From Chara braunii (taxonomy: Eukaryota; Streptophyta; Charophyceae; Charales; Characeae), in NCBI GenBank assembly GCA_003427395.1, contig BFEA01000014.1:3112991-3157762 (forward strand): DNA of 44,772 nt, in the 5' to 3' direction. The position numbers and the translations under genes are program-made. Shown one piece after another: positions 31,700-43,460 of the stretch (position 1 is the first letter of the stretch; every line of letters starts with the position of its first letter). The notes under the pieces were generated by a model that was not told where the DNA came from, made no database searches, and saw only the letters and a list, made by a program, of their open reading frames with translations.

Positions 31700-33040
31700 C
31701 CTGATCTAATGCAAGACAGTAGATAGGAGGAGCAAGGTCTCGAGGTCTGCCCTATCACAAACAGACGCCAATAAAAAGGGTGGGTAGATACCGAGTGGTC
31801 TATCATACTGTTACTAATCTTCTCGATAGACGGGGAACAGTAAAAGCCCTGAGAAGAGATTGATTCATTATTGACAGACCGCTTCCTGATTCTACTGAGG
31901 TGGGGGTAGAAGAAATGGGACCCTGTGTGACATGTCCTGCTACCTTAACCTATTGATTGATGTCAATCTTATGATTCCGCTCCATATGAGATGGATAATA
32001 TTTTGTGTATGTATGTCTGAAGGGGGAAGTTTTTGCGACGTTAGCTCTATACTTCTCTTCCTTCAGACGACTATCCCTAGAAGCCGATCTGATAAGAGAT
32101 TAGACAGGGTATATAGAGAGAGTTATATCTACGTAGTATTATTCTCAACTATAATGAAGTTGGCTATATTGAACTTCATATGGGATCATATCGATGGTAG
32201 AGAGGTGTTGAGACCGTGTTGACCTGTATGTGATTGCGGGTCATCCTGATGAAGAAGACTCATTATGAGTCTATACAAGACTATATGATGTAACAGTTGC
32301 CTTATGATAACAAGTCGGTTATCCAACTCAACCCTCGCTCACCCTCGACACCCACACTTTGCATCGACCTTTGCACTAAACGGCATTTCCGTTTCAGGTC
32401 ATTTGTCTAAAGGGTCTGTGTTTGGTCAAAAGAGGTCTTTGAATGACTAAGTCGAAAGGGGAATGTTTGTTAAAAGGTTTGGAAGCGTAAGTGTGATGTG
32501 TGTGAAAGTGAATGAATGGTTGACTCTGCTAGGATTGTGTAATGTGATTGACTTTGTCTGCAGGTCAGTAAAACGACCAGCCACATGCTATTCACGGCAA
32601 CCCATTGAGAAACTTATGTTGTCCTGGGCCTTGATCCAGATGTTCCATCAGTGCGCGATTGGTTTGAGTATCCAGCCTTGCGCCCTTTTACCCTGATTGT
32701 TAAACAGATTATGATTATTGCTAAGGCTACGAGCCTTATTCATTTTATGTTCATTTCATCTACACATGTTTGAAAGGTCAATGACCTATGTTTTCCCTGA
32801 TGAATTCAGACTGTTTATGTGAATGTGTTACGTGTATATAACATATCCTCGCCTAATTACTCAGCCTTACCTCACTTCACATGTATGTATGCTATGGTTA
32901 AAGGGTTCTCATAGAGAGATATGTTGAATGGACTTAATCACTAGGTAGGATGGGAATATGTCTTATACGCAACCCTTGATAATTTGAGTATTGAGAAGGA
33001 TCATGCTTTGAAAATGGGATAGGTTATAAGTCATACCTAT
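31700..33040. other. AT-rich non-coding sequence; possible LTR U3
   Basis: No family is recognised. Small frames such as 31932-32222 (96 aa) have no features. If the PBS at 33491 is real, much of this stretch is LTR. A TGTAACA at about 32289 is one possible LTR start, without supporting target duplication or second LTR. Confidence 0.35.
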
Positions 33041-33050
33041 AGAAACTATT

Positions 33051-33056
33051 TATAAG
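33051..33056 (+). promoter_or_regulatory. candidate LTR TATA box
   Basis: TATAAG within CTATTTATAAGCAAAGCG, about 440 bp upstream of the PBS. The sequence after it turns GC-rich and hairpin-prone (33315-33349), as in R/U5 regions. Confidence 0.4.
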
Positions 33057-33490
33057 CAAAGCGTAGTATGCGCGAACGTTCGTCAGTCGAGTCGACCTGA
33101 TTTGTAAGTCGGTCCGGGAGATCAGCGCCCCGATGCCTGACGTGTATACGAGTCAGTCTTAGGCGTTCAACCGCACGTATGCCTATGCTACGGCGATCGA
33201 GCAAACACCCTCGGTTCGCTTACCTCTGCGATTGCAAGTAAAAACATTCGCACGTGAGTCAATAGCTCAGCAGGGATACGCCCACCTAAGGGATGGTGAC
33301 AGCTTCCGCAGGTGGAGGTGAGTTGTACCTCACAGGATCTCTGTCCTGTCGCAGGGAGCTGCAGGAGGTATAGTTGGCGCGCACGGTCGAGTTGGCTGAA
33401 ACACTTTTAAAACTCCTGCCTGATGCGACGGTGAGGTCCGACACCAAAAATTATTTTACGTCTGGGTGTGGGACCGCCACGCCCGACAGG

Positions 33491-33510
33491 TGGCGCCCTT
33501 GCCGGGGATC
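33491..33510 (+). promoter_or_regulatory. primer-binding site, tRNA-Asp type
   Basis: TGGCGCCCTTGCCGGGGATC matches at 19 of 20 bases the complement of the 3' end of plant tRNA-Asp(GUC) with CCA, a PBS well known in Ty3/gypsy elements such as Athila and Tat relatives. The preceding CCCGACA-GG gives an LTR end in CA followed by two spacer bases. No gag or 3' LTR is found downstream in the window, so the element is truncated, non-coding or extends past other insertions. Confidence 0.7.
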
Positions 33511-36068
33511 TCGCTTTCCAGCCAAGGTCCTCAGTGAACGAACTCGGGTATCCTAAGACGATGATCGCGACAAAACGACAATCTTTAATCAAACTAATAT
33601 AGTTTGTGATATGTGGGTAGAAATTGTGTCGAATAGATGATGTGATGCGTCTGAAAAGGGGTGCAATTATATCGATAGTACCTAGAAGAGTCATGTTGTT
33701 AGGGATTTCGACTACCTACCAATATCCTTAGAAGAACGAACTAAGGTATAAGGTAGTTAGAAATCTCTGTCAACTAATAAAGGTGATACTTTTATATAGT
33801 AGTTAGAAGTTAGGTTAATGAACGACTTCAGGGAAGTATCTGTGTATGTTGGATCCTTCCTTCAGTTTACATACTCGAGGCATTCGTCCGTATAACCGCT
33901 TGTGTTGACTTGAGTAGTTAAGAAATTAACGACTGCATTGATACTCTTAAAAATTATCAAGGGTCAAGGAAAGGTAGGCGCGTGACTATCTATTCTATTT
34001 ATCTTTAGGTTAGTGTAGACTGATTTAGTCAGCCTTACTTTTCACGACTTTCTTTTCTGTATAGCTTTAGTCATATCTAAGTTGAAAGAGTTATGACGGA
34101 ATTTTGTTCCTTGTCTAATTGAACTATCTATTCAGTGCATTGCTTACCACCTTACAGGGAAGAGAACCCTCTACATCCTTGGTTTGTACCGATACTAGGG
34201 TCAACGAGATAACGTGTATACTGTAAGGCTCATGGGCCCCCGTGCATGATTCTTTTCACGCTTAACTATTTAGAAGGGATCGCTACGAGTAGCCTAATTG
34301 TCTTCTCCTTGAGTTTATGTACGAAATAAGGAGCACTCGGTCATATGATTATTTTACGCTCTTATGCCTTATGACCCATTGTGATCTGTTGGTGTCAAGC
34401 GAGTCAGTAGCAAAGAGTGAGATTGAGGATGCAAGGATGAAAGGAGGGAACCTTTAAAAGAGGGTGGCATGGTGGTCATCAAAACATGATATGAGAGATG
34501 TCGCAACTATGAGATGACGCATAATTCTTTATATTATTAAGTCATGTTGTTCAACACATCGTGTGATTTCTACGTCTTTATCCACCTCTGTTTAAATCAT
34601 CAGTTGAACGTCCATGTTAGCAGTAAGCTGTTATACTATATTCCTATTAGACTATATGCAGCATTGTCAGTTCCGACGGAGGATGATCTTTGTAATATTA
34701 CGTTTATATGTTTTCAAACCACCCATATGCAAGTTTACTTATCATCTTTGAGGTTATCTCTTGCCTTGATCTGAGTCTTGTTACCTGTTTGAATTATTAT
34801 CTTGATAGGTATTTTATCAATTGCTTAATCTAGAATGTCATTGACGGATCTCCAAGTAGGATGACACTATATCTCCTGCTCACTATCCTAGGTATATCCT
34901 CAATGCGCTTTAAATCTATTTTGATAATTGCAGCATCGTGATTGTTCCTAATAAGTCGAGACTATTAGAGTAAATTGGAGTACTATATCGTAACGTCTAC
35001 CTCTCGTGAGCACGTCCTATCTCCTCGAACTTTGGTTATGAGCGACCCGATGACTAACCACAATGCCTCAACTTCGAACATAGTAAGTTCAGATGTTGCT
35101 TGCCCTCAGCTAGTCTCACTGAAGCGCTTGTTCTAATAAGACTAGAACCCGTGATCTGGGTCGCTGTCAGAAGTATAAGAGGGACTGAATCTCCTCAATG
35201 TCTCGTCATTATAGTACCTCTTTCTGAGCGACGATAAGGGAACCTGCTAAGGTAGGGGAAAGAAGATGATGTGTACTGTTAAAATTCCTTCTTAGACTTT
35301 GATGATAGACCTCTTGAACCCTGGACAAAATATAGTTGTTAGGCTACCTACTTGAAGACTATGTGCGTTGGCGAGGTCATTGGTCATATAGATTGTGTAT
35401 AAGGTTATAGATTAAACTAACCTTATTAGCCATTGCCTACATAGTCTAACTAGATTGTCAGAATTCTTGAAGTTATATGATATACGTCTTAATGGTAGCC
35501 TAAAAGGTTAGCTGATTCGTGAAGTTCTAATGATAAAAAGAGGTCATGCGCTTCTGTATGATAGGTGCATTTTGGGGTAGTAAACGACGGTATACTAGGG
35601 TCTATCAAAATACGAAGGAGTCTTGAAGTTCAACGTCCATTTTCGAAAGTCGAGCTTGAGATATAAGACATTGTAGTCTTAGAAACCTGATTACATTCAT
35701 ATTATTGGTAGGTAAATAGAATAAGGTGGGTCATATTATGCTTAGTTGTCATGACAGTTAGGAACCAACTATTTACTAAAGATCTGATTATAATATTATG
35801 CTAGTATGACACAAATTCTGATTTGATTATTGAAAATAGATTTCAACCCTTGGAAGATCATGAGATATGAGTTAATTATCTGCTTAGGGACTCGCTAATC
35901 ATGAGGGGCAAATAGTATAGTAAACGTAATATTAGGTCATTTACTTGAAGAATAAGCTACGTGAGTAGACTAGGATTATTACCGATTGGTTACTCAATAT
36001 AATTAGAGTATGAGAGGGTCCACTTGAGGGTTACCCGACTCCTTAAATTATAGTGTTATATAAGGAGT
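33511..36068. other. AT-rich non-coding region downstream of the PBS
   Basis: Stops are dense in all frames. The only frame of note (34544-34774) has no features. It could be the internal region of a large non-coding LTR element or decayed sequence. No tandem structure is seen. Confidence 0.5.
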
Positions 36069-36197
36069 GATAAAACCATGGTTACGTTCCGGACGTCCGG
36101 ACCGACTTCCAGATAGTCCGGAGTACAATGTCCGTGCAGACGTACGGTCCGCAGGGTTCGGAAGGTGCCAAATCCAGACAATTTTTTTTTCAAAAAC

Positions 36198-36235
36198 GGG
36201 TCGGCCTGGACCCTTGGTTGGGTCGAGGCCGACCC
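36198..36235. repeat. hairpin inside the MITE
   Basis: GGGTCGGCCT (36198-36207) pairs with AGGCCGACCC (36226-36235). Inside, GACCC pairs with GGGTC, leaving a 6-base loop and one mismatched pair. Confidence 0.85.
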
Positions 36236-36552
36236 CAAAAAATTGACCCTGGTATTTTTTCGACCCGTTGGGCCTCTGCAGACATGGCCGAACGCGCGCT
36301 TCTTAGGTTTTAGATTTTTTTTTTTTTCGTTCACTGCAGTCTTGGTGTGGCCTCGATTTCGGAGGGAAACGAGGGTCTGTTCGAATCGAAAACCCTCTCG
36401 CCCGCCATTCAGCCGCTGGTACGTTGTCGAGACTCTCATCGCCCTCCACTCGCCCCGCTGGATGTTGACGTCATCGTTGCAGCGCTTCCCCCATCGCCGT
36501 CGCCGTGGCTGCTCTGCACGTGGTCGCCGTCATCGAGCCAACGTTGCCATCA

Positions 36553-36560
36553 AACACACA

Positions 36561-36642
<82 letters not shown>
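36553..36642. repeat. (CA)n microsatellite
   Basis: About 45 CA units with one TA interruption lie inside the MITE. Thr-His frames on the plus strand and Cys-Val frames on the minus strand are artefacts of it. Confidence 0.97.
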
Positions 36643-36644
<2 letters not shown>

Positions 36645-36994
36645 AGTCGTGGAGGAGAGAGGAGTTGTGGATGACGCAGGAGACGCAGAGGAGGGACGAC
36701 GATGGCGGCTTAGAGGAGGGAGGATCTTGAAGACAAAGTAACGTTAAAAAGTGTTCTGTTTTTGTTTGTTGAGCTGAGTTTGGATCGGTGAAATCACTAA
36801 AAAGTTGGATACATTTACGGAAGAATGTCACCCCCCCTGGCAGTTTTTTTTTTTTTTTTTCGGACCGTTTTTTTTTCCGGACCGTCCGCGTCCGCTATGT
36901 CCGGAATTCCAGACGTCCGGACCGGTCCGGACGTGCGTCCAGTTTCGGGTACGGTCCGGTCCGGGTCCGGGTCTGGCGTAACCATGGATAAAAC

Positions 36995-39587
36995 TACTTA
37001 TTCCCACAATGATAAATGTATATGACTTGGTATGAATGAATGTGTGTGGGAATGAATGATATGTGTTTCAAGTGACATATCATTGTATGTTTTGTTCTTG
37101 GTTGAGAGAAGTTTGAACTTGTTATGTATATAGTTATTGATTGCTTGACGAATGTTTGTGTCTGCCAGTATATGTTGATGAATTGCTTTCTTCAATAAGG
37201 ATAGACAAACTTTGTGAAATCCACGTTCGGCATGGGACCGAAGGTGAATGGAGTGACTAACCTTTGAAGAGAAGAAATTCTCTCAAGGAAGGTCAGCATG
37301 CAGAACCTGTCCTTTTGGGCGATTGCAGCATTGATTGATACCTTTGTATGAGAGGTTTGAAGAGTGTATAGTTAAGTCATGTAAACGGTAAAGAAACTCA
37401 CACCGGAACAATGTTCCTGGTCCATAGTGGGGTGTTGTCATTTTTCCTTGTACAGGAGAGATGACTACATTACCGTTGAAAGGGAGGAAGGTGTTGTGAT
37501 CATATCAAGACGCTGCTTATAGAAAAGGTGACTGTTGTTCGCCACAAGGGAAGGAGTAGTGACCTAACCGCGTGTCGAGCAGAGTCATCTCACGTTCTTA
37601 GTCGATGTTTCACTAACCTCGGTTATGGGAGGTGAGGTTGTCCTACTCTATTAAGTAGCCGATTGATGGGGTCGCAACATCAGAATCGGAGCGAGATGTG
37701 GTGAGGCTAAGTCCTAGAAGCGGGACTCGGGATCTGGGATGTTATACTTTGATCGGATTACACCACCCCTCGGCACGATATACCCCTATTAAGCCTAAAT
37801 GAGTAGTATATTTTATGTCATCGCAGTGATTTTTTTTCTCGTGCAGTCTCAATTGTAACGGTTGTTTTCATTGTTAATGAAGTTATCAGTTGCTGTTTTG
37901 TTTAAATTAGTACGGTTGATTGTATTGGAATTCTATGAATAATGATTTATTTTCCTTACAGTCTCAAACATTTCTTCTACTATGATAAGTTTATATTCTT
38001 TTTTTACGGCAGGAGAATGTCATTTACACTTGGTTCGTGAGAACAGGGGTAAAACCCTGCGTACAGTAACGAGTTATTTTGACATGTTTCTTCATTGATG
38101 ATATCGATCTGAGTGAATGAATGTGGTTGAGTTTTGATAAGTGTCGTCGAAAAGGTTTAATCATTTTTGGGGCAGCTTAGCTTAATACTCAGATCTGAGT
38201 ATTATGCGAACCTTCATGCAATGCATTATTGAAGGCGAAGCCTCAGGAGTCAGTATGACGGCGACTTAAACTAAGTTTTTGAATCTTGAAATTATTTTTA
38301 GGCAGCCGCGATATGTGTCCTGCTTGCGAAGACATCAAAGGTATGTCTTGAAAAGTCGCCGCTCATTACTCTATAGGGTTAGTCTGAGATAAGTTTGTGA
38401 GATCCAAACGAGGTACTCGTTCGAATATGTCGACGCTTTGAGAGATATCTTTGCATCAATGATAACGTGAAAACCAACATTTTCATGAAACAATTTTTTG
38501 TATATTTTGAAAGATCCCCGAGACGCGTGTCTGACCGAGCTGTGATCGAGACTTGGAGGACACGACCCCTGAGTGACAACCTGACAATGATCCTTGTTCA
38601 TCCACAGAGTGGCAACCTGACAAGGATTAAAATATTTTTTATGATGATTTTTTGATATATATTGAATTGAACATCGTTCATCCACTTCAGGAGGTCAGCC
38701 TGAGGGACTGAATTACCAAGCCTATGGTGAAAAATTGGCATCGTTGGGACGTAACTCCCAGCCTGGGCTACTGACCAAGTATAACCAGGTAGCGGACCTT
38801 CTAATTTTGGCCTTGAGTTGAGACCTGAGGGGTGACCACATGATGAAGGAATTAACTCAGGTAGTTATCAAAGGGGTCGAATATATTCTTTGAACTATAT
38901 GTGAAAATTTTGATGATAGGACTTACCCGTCATTGCGCAACCAATACGGGAACTACCGTTAATATAACAAACACGGTAGGCCGCAGCTCCGACCTGATCA
39001 ACAGGACTGTGGTGGGTCAAGATGTAGACTGTTTGTCCTCCTATATTACGCTTCGGGCAGGACAGCTGGCAACTTTGGATATTAATATCGAAAGTTGGAC
39101 ATCCAAGGTCTCGGTTAGGACCCGCGTTTGAGGGGTTGAGTTCGCATGCGGACGAAAGACCCTGAAGACAACCAACGATGACCTGGCCAAAAGTCTAAGG
39201 GTGAGGGGAAGAAGGAAACATTGTCATACTTGACTATTTCATGTACTTTAGTACGGATAAAGTATCCCCACTTCATGTCATTGGATTTATTTTGCAATGT
39301 GGGAGATCCGGGTTAAAGTCCCGACAGTTATAATGAAAAATGAGGTGACGATGTCAATCTTGAACCACACTTCCAGGGAATCGGAAAGGAACTTACGTTC
39401 TCTTCCAAGCAGAAAGAGAGGTACATGTTTTGTTTTGTATTGTATCATCTGTGTGGTGATGTTATCAATCATGTCATATTTTATCAGTTGATTTGATTTT
39501 GGGGAACGATCAAAAGGGGAATTGTATGAACGATCGTCATCAACGTCCCTAGCGACGGGGACGTCGCTTAATAGGGTCTGGGATACT
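36995..39587. other. non-coding sequence, nothing recognised
   Basis: No frame above about 105 codons and no domain. Near 38571-38617 a short word, CAACCTGACAA, recurs. At 39310-39327 CCGGGTTAAAGTCCCG resembles a tRNA T-arm but lacks the rest. No similarity to the candidate LTR at 32289-33488 was found. Confidence 0.5.
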
Positions 39588-40668
39588 ATCGGACCAAATA
39601 CCCTTACAAGGGTATTTTAAAATACCCTTACAAGGGTATTTGACCATGTTTTTACAATCGACACACTGATCGCACCGACCACCATGACGGAGTCGGTTTG
39701 AACTTAAAAGTGTACGCGTTTTTTGCGGGACACTTTGAAACAATTTCCTCGACCACTGAGGTCGAGGCAAATGGGGGTAAAAATTTTGTTAAGTATGCGC
39801 GCGCATCATGATGACGCGCGTTCTGATGGTTAGAATCAGTGGTAATACCCCTCGACAGAAGAGGTCGAGGGGTCAGTTGGGTTAATATTGTGTCAGTAAG
39901 ATCTATGACACCCATTGAGACTTAATTGTCGGTACGTCAGTCTTGATAAATTATTATACGGCCCGACCATACGGTCGCAGCAATTATTAGTGTGTGATCA
40001 TCAGACTTGCAATAACGCCCGGATTACTAACGATTGCTCGAGCGGCACCTCTGTCCTTACTCATATACCGCGGTGAGGTTGAGGCTCTCGCTCGGCCGTC
40101 CGTATGAAGAGAAGCACTTGCCTTTCGGACGGTGACTTCCTGACCTATTGGCCATTCAAGCAAAACTGGTGTCGTCGTCCCTTTGCCGAGGGAGACACCG
40201 TTGCAAACTCTGATATTGTCTGCACAAGGTCTAGACTCAGGCTACTTGAACTGGTACCCACCCACCTACCGGTACTGGGCCTCTAAAAATGCCAACTTCT
40301 GTCTTCTTCTACTCGGCCTCGAGTACGCGGCACGTCTGCCTTTACTAGGTTTGAAACCAGCCTACCTGCTACTTGAGTGTTTTCCCCGTTGTTCTAAGTG
40401 TGCAGGTTTACCCCGCTACCTTATAACTTTTCCGCCACGTCCTTCAAAGCCACGACTACAGGTAAGTACCGGGCCTTCGGGCCTTCTAGCGACCAAGTGC
40501 CCTTGAGGGTCACGCACACACTCAAGCCGACAAGCACTCAGACACGCACGCAGACCAGCACGCGTGCACACACGCGCAGACTTAGAATTGGGCTCGGACT
40601 ATTAGGCGGACCGAACCTCATTCTTGTACTTATACCGGGACTACTCCTATCTTACTCGAAGTAGGAGC

Positions 40669-40680
40669 TAGCCCGGTAGG
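40669..40680 (+). promoter_or_regulatory. degraded Pol III A-box-like motif
   Basis: TAGCCCGGTAGG is the counterpart of the exact A-box match at 25800-25811, with one consensus mismatch. GGATCGAGTCC near 40717 resembles a B box (GGTTCGANNCC with one change). Confidence 0.3.
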
Positions 40681-40775
40681 TTTCAGGGTGGAGTGACAAG
40701 TAACAGACTCGAGGATCGAGTCCACTTGCCGGCGGGTTAGCTCTTTTTTAACAAGGAGCCCCGTATCATTTCGCC

Positions 40776-40830
40776 CTTGTTCCCGGTAGGCGGGGCTTGA
40801 ACCCACGACCTCACTATTACAGTTAGTTGT
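40776..40830 (-). pseudogene. tRNA-like 3' half (T-arm)
   Basis: On the minus strand GGTTCAAGCCC is an exact B box inside a foldable T-arm (GTGGG-TTCAAGC-CCCGC), preceded by TAGTGAGGTC as in tRNA variable regions and by a short ACTA/TAGT stem. No D-arm or acceptor match is visible, so this is a tRNA-derived fragment, perhaps of a SINE. It is not a functional gene. Confidence 0.4.
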
Positions 40831-41238
40831 CGTTGCCCCGTTGAAACGGGGTCCGACACTTGGCAAGCTGGGGTGGTAAGACGTTAGATTCTTTTATTTC
40901 TTTCGTTGTTTTCTTTTATTTATTTCTAACAATTAGATTTCCCTTTTCTATTTTATTATCGTTTTTTTCCTTTTCACACGTAGTTTTCAGATAGTTTGTT
41001 CTTATGAATATGTCGCGGGATCCACGACAGATTCGTTGACGAAATACCTCGGCACTACACGGATCTCGACTTCGGAGTCAAGAAGGTGGCGTGACGGAGT
41101 CGCGACCGACCACTACGGGAATAGGCTGTGGGAAAGGCTATCGACAGAACTAATGCGGTAGTAGCAGGAGGAGAACTGCGCAGAGGTAGGAGGACACGAG
41201 GAGGTAGGAGAAGACCGCGCAAAGGAAGAAGAAAGCGC

Positions 41239-41475
41239 AAAGAAGAAGAAGAAGAAGAAGAAGAAGAAGAAGAAGAAGAAGAAGAAGAAGAAGAAGAGCG
41301 AGACGAGAGAAGGAAGTCCGCGCAAAGGAGGAAGAAAGCGCGACGACGAAGAAGTAAGAGCGGAGAAGTAGTGATAGAAGAAAAAGAAGAAGAAGAAGAA
41401 GAAGAAGAAGAAGAAGAAGAAAACGAAAAAGAAGAAAAAGAAGGGAAGAAGAAGAAGAAGAAGAAGAAGAAGATG
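41239..41475. repeat. (GAA)n-rich expansion
   Basis: Three GAA/GAAG tracts (about 41239-41296, 41386-41420 and 41446-41475) in copy 2 have only short counterparts in copy 1. They generate long Glu/Lys or Phe/Ser frames with no coding value. Confidence 0.93.
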
Positions 41476-42198
41476 AGGGAGAGGAGAGGGGAGATGGGCG
41501 GTCAGCAGGTAGAGTCGCGCAGGCAGTAGCGGAGATGGCCGCGCAGGAGGAGGAGGTGCGCGGGGAGGGAAGAAGTGAAGGAGGAAGACAATCACGCGGG
41601 GAGTAAAGGGAGATGGTTGCACAGAGAGGGAGAGATCGCCGCACGGGAAAGGAGATGGTCGCACGGTGCAAACAGCAGGATGAAGTGCGCGGAGGAAGAA
41701 GAGAATCGCAGGAAATCGCGCGAAGGTAGCGCAACTCGGGGGAGAAATGTGCGCACACAGAAAAGCGAGAAGGGGGCGGAAGTGGCCGCGCGCAACAGTG
41801 AATAGAAAGAGGTAGCAAGAGGAATAGCAGTAGTTGGAGAAGAAGAAGAAGGAGGAGGAGGAGAAGAAGAAGAAGAAGAAAGAGAAAAAGAAGGAGGAGA
41901 GAGACGAAGGAAAAGGGGGTGGCTTACCTGTTGTCCGCCAAGAGCTTGGAAGGCTCACGTGTGCCGATCAAGCTCCCCGTGTGATGGTCACGGTATGTTG
42001 CACATCGTTTAGGATCGGGGAGTGTCGAGCCGACGACAACGACGACGATGGCAACGGCGAGGGAGCGAGAGAGAGAAAACGGGTAAGTCTCCTACCCCAC
42101 GACTAGCCTAACGCTACTCCCATCGATAGCATGATTAAATAAATAAATAAATAAAGCAAATGAATCTAACGCTACAACGTGGGAATATACATCACATG

Positions 42199-42226
42199 TG
42201 TGTGTGTGTATGTGTGCGTGTGTGTG

Positions 42227-42278
<52 letters not shown>

Positions 42279-42295
42279 TGTGTGTGTGTGTGTGT
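42199..42295. repeat. (TG)n/(TGCG)n microsatellite
   Basis: Almost 100 bp of alternating purine and pyrimidine with a central block of about ten GTGC/TGCG units. An (AATA)n tract precedes it at 42133-42154. Confidence 0.96.
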
Positions 42296-43084
42296 AGAAT
42301 GCATATTGCAACCATAGCAACCCATTATAGGAACCTCCTCGTACCTTGTAATTGACAGTCCATTCGTAGCACTTGGTTAGGAGAGCTCACCTTGCTGCCA
42401 TTATGTTGTGTCCTTTGGTCCCTGCATTCACCGACGGTATGAAACAATGGCAAGGGGAGAGAGAAGAAGAGAGAGAGATATGGAAGGAGAAGGAGAGGGT
42501 AGCGACAAGAGGGGAGCATGATGGACAATGCCATCAGACACTAGCTGTATTTGCTAGCGGAGGAGGGGGGGCGCATCCCCTAAAGCGCTTTTCGCCGCTT
42601 GCGCTTATCACGGCTCATCAGAGGGTGAGGATCCTCTGGCTCCCAGTGGTAGTGAGAGGGCAAGTGGTAGGGATTGGAGCAGTCGGAGTTCTGTAACGAA
42701 CTTACCACATGCTCGTTGGCTTCAGCTTCAGCAAGGTACTCGTCCATAGCTGCCATTCCACACCACGTACTCTATCAGAGATGGCCCAATGTGACCGCAG
42801 TATGAGGCTTCACCGCCTGTGTCCTGCCGATCAGATCTCACCGCAGTTGCGTTTGTCCACGTACGTGGAGTATTAGCAACTGCTCAGGATATAGGAGAGT
42901 GGAAGGTAGAGAACCTCCTTTCTCAGTTAGCTATGGAGGGTATTGTCGTTCCACCCGTAGTACCGAGTCTGAGGTAGAAGAGGAGAGAGGAGGGAGAGGA
43001 GATGGTGAAGCAGGAAGAAGGCAGTGCATCCAACAGTGGGTAGCCCCCGCTGTAGCTACAAGGGAACCCATTGGTTGCTTTTAT
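42296..43084. other. unassigned sequence, no gene supported
   Basis: Short frames exist on both strands (for example 42373-42696 plus) without any domain. On the minus strand a TGCAG acceptor-like and AAG-GTGAGC donor-like pair around 42434 and 42403 brackets a ~31-base stretch. This is too little to call an exon. Confidence 0.4.
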
Positions 43085-43460
43085 GTAGGCGTAGCAAGGT
43101 AATTGTGCAACTTGGGATAGTGTGAATGGTGTGTGCGGGCGTATGAGTATGCTGGGTGCGATAGTATGCGCTTGCTCGCAGGGTTAGTGGGGTTGAATGA
43201 CGTGTGGTAGGGGTAGCAGGGCGATTGTGCGACTGAGAAAACGTGAATGGCGTGTGTGGGCGTATGAGTATGCCGGGTGCGATAGTATGCTTTTGCTCGC
43301 AGGGTCAGTGGGGTTGAAAGGAGTGTGGTAGGGGTAGCATGGTGATTGTGCCACTAAGCTAGTGTGAATGGCGTGTTTGGGGGTATGGGTATGTTGGGTG
43401 CGATAGTGTGCACTTGCTCGCAAGATCAGTGAGGTTGAATGGAATGTGGTAGGGGTAGCA
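43085..43460. repeat. 121-bp minisatellite, three copies
   Basis: TGTGGTAGGGGTAGCA recurs at 43203, 43324 and 43445, exactly 121 bp apart, with GTGCGATAGT and TTGCTCGCA in each copy. The first copy is incomplete on the left. A His/Thr/Ser-rich minus-strand frame through it is an artefact. Confidence 0.93.

Larger units (their letters stand above)
36069..36994. mobile_element. hAT-like MITE with perfect 8-bp target duplication
   Basis: The element is 36077-36986 (910 bp) with 10-bp inverted termini CATGGTTACG/CGTAACCATG. GATAAAAC flanks both ends (36069-36076 and 36987-36994) without mismatch. Subterminal 100-130 bp on each side are packed with CCGGACGTCCGG and GGTCCGG words, resembling transposase-binding clusters. 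Eight-bp duplication plus short inverted termini indicates the hAT superfamily. No transposase is encoded. The interior holds a hairpin (36198-36235), a CA microsatellite and T runs. Confidence 0.88.
39588..42200. repeat. dispersed repeat family, copy 2
   Basis: Begins with ACCAAATACCC and two tandem copies of a ~22-bp palindrome AAATACCCTTACAAGGGTATTT. It then parallels 25054-26695, but about 1 kb longer owing to GAA expansions and other length changes. Shared landmarks include CCGACCACCATGACGG, GATGGTTAGAATCAG, GTGTTTTCCCCG, GGCTTACCTG and a GACGACGATGG block before a TG tract. Confidence 0.8.

Noticed and set aside
33260-33285. tRNA gene at the exact A-box-like TAGCTCAGCAGG
   Set aside because: No B box at the right distance and no cloverleaf. 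It lies in the putative LTR.
39300-39330. tRNA gene at CCGGGTTAAAGTCCCG
   Set aside because: Only a T-arm-like stem is present, the loop departs from the TTC consensus, and no A box or acceptor is found.
41113-41958. 281-codon minus-strand frame and overlapping Glu/Lys frames
   Set aside because: They are translations of GAA-rich microsatellite inside a dispersed repeat, with no domain.
42380-42450. Small minus-strand exon
   Set aside because: Acceptor- and donor-like words bracket only about 31 bases, with no adjoining coding exons.
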